A stretch of 7,115 nucleotides of DNA from Alphaproteobacteria bacterium (GTDB lineage Bacteria > Pseudomonadota > Alphaproteobacteria > Sphingomonadales > Rhodothalassiaceae), in the NCBI GenBank assembly GCA_003695555.1, contig RFIU01000153.1, positions 1-7,115 of the forward strand. The letters are read 5' to 3'. The notes under the pieces are model-generated. The model made no database searches. It was not told the DNA's origin and worked only from the letters and a program-made list of their open reading frames with translations. Positions 5,916 through 7,115 of this stretch are shown here, one piece after another. Both the position numbers and the translations under genes were made by a program. Position 1 is the first letter of the stretch; each line of letters opens with the position of its first letter.

Positions 5916-5936
5916 CCGGACGGATCACGGGTCCGG
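5916..5936 (-). other. Hairpin in the leader between rsmA and the helicase gene
   Basis: CCGGAC (5916-5921) and GTCCGG (5931-5936) form a perfect 6-bp stem with a 9-base loop, 15 bases upstream of the helicase ribosome binding site. No T-run follows on the minus strand, so it is not an intrinsic terminator for rsmA. It could be a leader mRNA structure. Confidence 0.3.
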
Positions 5937-5981
5937 CTCCATCGGGAAGGAAACTGCGCCGAGCCAGAAAAAACGCAGCGC

Positions 5982-6011
5982 ACCATTTGCCCAAAAGTCG
6001 CGAAAAGTCAA
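5982..6011 (-). promoter_or_regulatory. Weak candidate promoter of the helicase gene
   Basis: TTGACT (6006-6011, minus strand) is a five-of-six match to the -35 hexamer, just after the rsmA stop. An 18-base spacer leads to AATGGT (5982-5987), only a three-of-six match to TATAAT. If real, the helicase has its own transcript with a leader of about 80 bases. Otherwise it is read through from pdxA-rsmA. Confidence 0.25.
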
Positions 6012-6016
6012 TGTTT

Positions 6017-6970
6017 CTACGCCCGCGAGCGCAATAGAGCGAGTCGGGCGAAATCCTCTACGTCAAGTTCTTCAGCACGGGCGGTCGGAGCGATGCCGGC
6101 AGCGCGCAACAACGCCTGCGGATCATCGCTGATCGAGGCGAGCGTCCGGCGCAGCATCTTTCTGCGTTGCGCAAAGGCCGGGCGCAGGACGGATTCCAGA
6201 TCCTCGCAAGAAATCTCCGGCTCCACCGCTGTGCGGGGTTCGATCCGCACGAGCGCGGAAGCGACCTTTGGAGAAGGCGTGAAGGCGTGGGCGGGCAGCC
6301 GGAAAAGAATCCGCGCATCCGTCCGCCAGCGGGTGAGCACCGACAGCGAACCATAGGCCGCATCACCGGGTCGGGCGGTGATCCGCTCGGCCACCTCCTG
6401 CTGGAACATCAGGGTCAGACTTCGCCACCAGGGTGGCCAGGGTCCGTCCGTCAGCCAGCGAACCAGCAGGCGGGTGCCGATATTGTAGGGAAGATTGGCG
6501 GCCACCCGCACGCGACGGCCGGCAAAGGCCGAGATCGCATCGAAGGTCAGTGCGTCTCCATGAATGACCTCCAGACGGCCCGGATAGTGGGCCGCGATTT
6601 CCTGAAGGGCGGCGAGAGGGCGTTCATCCCGTTCGATCGCCACGACTTTCGGCGCGCCTTCCATCAGCAGTGCACGGGTCAGCCCGCCAGGGCCGGGGCC
6701 GATCTCGAGAACGAGGTCAATATCGTCGAACGGCCCGGCGGCGCGAGCGATCCTGCGGGTCAGATTGAGATCCATCAGAAAATTCTGGCCCAGCCGCTTA
6801 TCGGCACGCAGACCATGCCGTCGGATCACTTCGCGCAACGGCGGCAGGCCATCCGCGGCAATCGCCGGTGCGGCCGTTTCCTTGTGATAATCCACCGATT
6901 GTGCAGGACGACGCAGGGAAGCGGAGCGTCTCACACTCCTGCCGGAACCGGGTCGGCGGCTACGGCTCAT
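6017..6970 (-). CDS. rsmA: 16S rRNA (adenine1518-N6/adenine1519-N6)-dimethyltransferase RsmA (KsgA)
   Basis: The enzyme uses S-adenosylmethionine to dimethylate two adjacent adenosines in helix 45 of 16S rRNA during late 30S assembly; its loss classically gives kasugamycin resistance. The 317-residue protein shows the N-terminal KRLGQNFLMD (58-67), SAM-binding motif I EIGPGPGGLT (89-98), the acidic IERD (112-115), HGDAL (137-141), catalytic motif IV NLPYNIG (159-165), and the C-terminal FTPSPKVASALV (230-241) and FAQRRKMLRRTL (266-277). It is longer than the usual 270-285 residues because of an arginine- and serine-rich N-terminal extension of about 40 residues. The ATG at 6970 is favoured: GGGGAG lies 7 bases upstream, inside pdxA, while the in-frame GTG at 6895 has no ribosome binding site. 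The start overlaps the pdxA stop (ATGA), implying translational coupling. Confidence 0.96.
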   Translation of the reverse strand: MSRSRRPGSGRSVRRSASLRRPAQSVDYHKETAAPAIAADGLPPLREVIRRHGLRADKRLGQNFLMDLNLTRRIARAAGPFDDIDLVLEIGPGPGGLTRALLMEGAPKVVAIERDERPLAALQEIAAHYPGRLEVIHGDALTFDAISAFAGRRVRVAANLPYNIGTRLLVRWLTDGPWPPWWRSLTLMFQQEVAERITARPGDAAYGSLSVLTRWRTDARILFRLPAHAFTPSPKVASALVRIEPRTAVEPEISCEDLESVLRPAFAQRRKMLRRTLASISDDPQALLRAAGIAPTARAEELDVEDFARLALLRSRA

Positions 6971-7115
6971 CGTCTGGCTCCCCGGGCCGTGGCGCGCGAA
7001 CGCGTCGCAGACATCCGTGCGGCTGTGTCGATCGCGGCAAGCAGACTCTCAGCTGAGGCTCTGCCGGTCCCGGCGAGATCAAGTGCGGTACCATGATCGG
7101 GCGAGGTACGGGGCC
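6967..7115 (-). CDS. pdxA: 4-hydroxythreonine-4-phosphate dehydrogenase PdxA (partial, C-terminal 48 residues)
   Basis: Only the C-terminal 48 residues are in the window; the gene enters from beyond the right edge. They begin PRTSPDHGTALDLAGTGRAS, which matches the highly conserved PdxA end segment. The histidine of DHGTA corresponds to one of the divalent-metal ligands of the enzyme (His266 in E. coli). PdxA oxidises 4-phosphohydroxy-L-threonine with NAD in the DXP-dependent route to pyridoxal 5'-phosphate. The rest is a helix (AESLLAAIDTAARM) and a basic tail. The TGA stop overlaps the rsmA ATG by 4 bases, so the two genes are cotranscribed, as in the common surA-pdxA-rsmA order. Confidence 0.93.
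   Translation of the reverse strand, partial: PRTSPDHGTALDLAGTGRASAESLLAAIDTAARMSATRSRATARGARR

Noticed and set aside
6167..7096. Plus-strand open frame of 309 codons opposite rsmA and pdxA
   Set aside because: It is antisense to two well-recognised genes and carries no family-like sequence.

Overview
The window looks like a chromosomal core-gene segment of a GC-rich alphaproteobacterium. The signs are an alphaproteobacterial-style replicative helicase, a very small aa3-type cytochrome oxidase subunit IV gene, a pdxA-rsmA pair overlapping by 4 bases, an RhlE-like DEAD-box helicase with an arginine-rich tail, and a TPR protein ending in a TonB-like domain. The genus cannot be fixed from the sequence alone. 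No transposase, integrase, phage gene, CRISPR array, tRNA or rRNA was seen.

Layout from left to right: dnaB (minus strand, C-terminus cut off by the window edge); a 359-base divergent intergenic region holding a perfect 18-bp palindrome made of two abutting DnaA-box sequences; a 36-codon plus-strand gene for aa3-type cytochrome oxidase subunit IV; a short convergent junction with small hairpins; a minus-strand crotonase-family gene of the PaaG type; a minus-strand gene for an exported or membrane-anchored TPR plus TonB-like protein; a 218-base spacer with that gene's candidate promoter and a decayed copy of the neighbouring gene's 3' end; a minus-strand DEAD-box RNA helicase; and the minus-strand pair rsmA and pdxA (pdxA cut off by the right edge).

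Functionally, pdxA and rsmA form a translationally coupled operon (vitamin B6 synthesis and 16S rRNA dimethylation), a widely conserved order. The RNA helicase follows 125 bases downstream and may share transcription or use its own promoter; both it and RsmA act on RNA or ribosomes. The crotonase, the TPR/TonB protein and the oxidase subunit look like single-gene units unrelated to each other.

I found no convincing new multi-gene system. The points most worth a second look are the back-to-back DnaA boxes between dnaB and the oxidase gene, the DECD (not DEAD) motif II in the RNA helicase, the 70-bp-spaced degenerate duplicate of the helicase gene's 3' end, the GANTC sites in the TPR/TonB promoter region, and a three-codon open frame whose stop abuts the helicase ribosome binding site.
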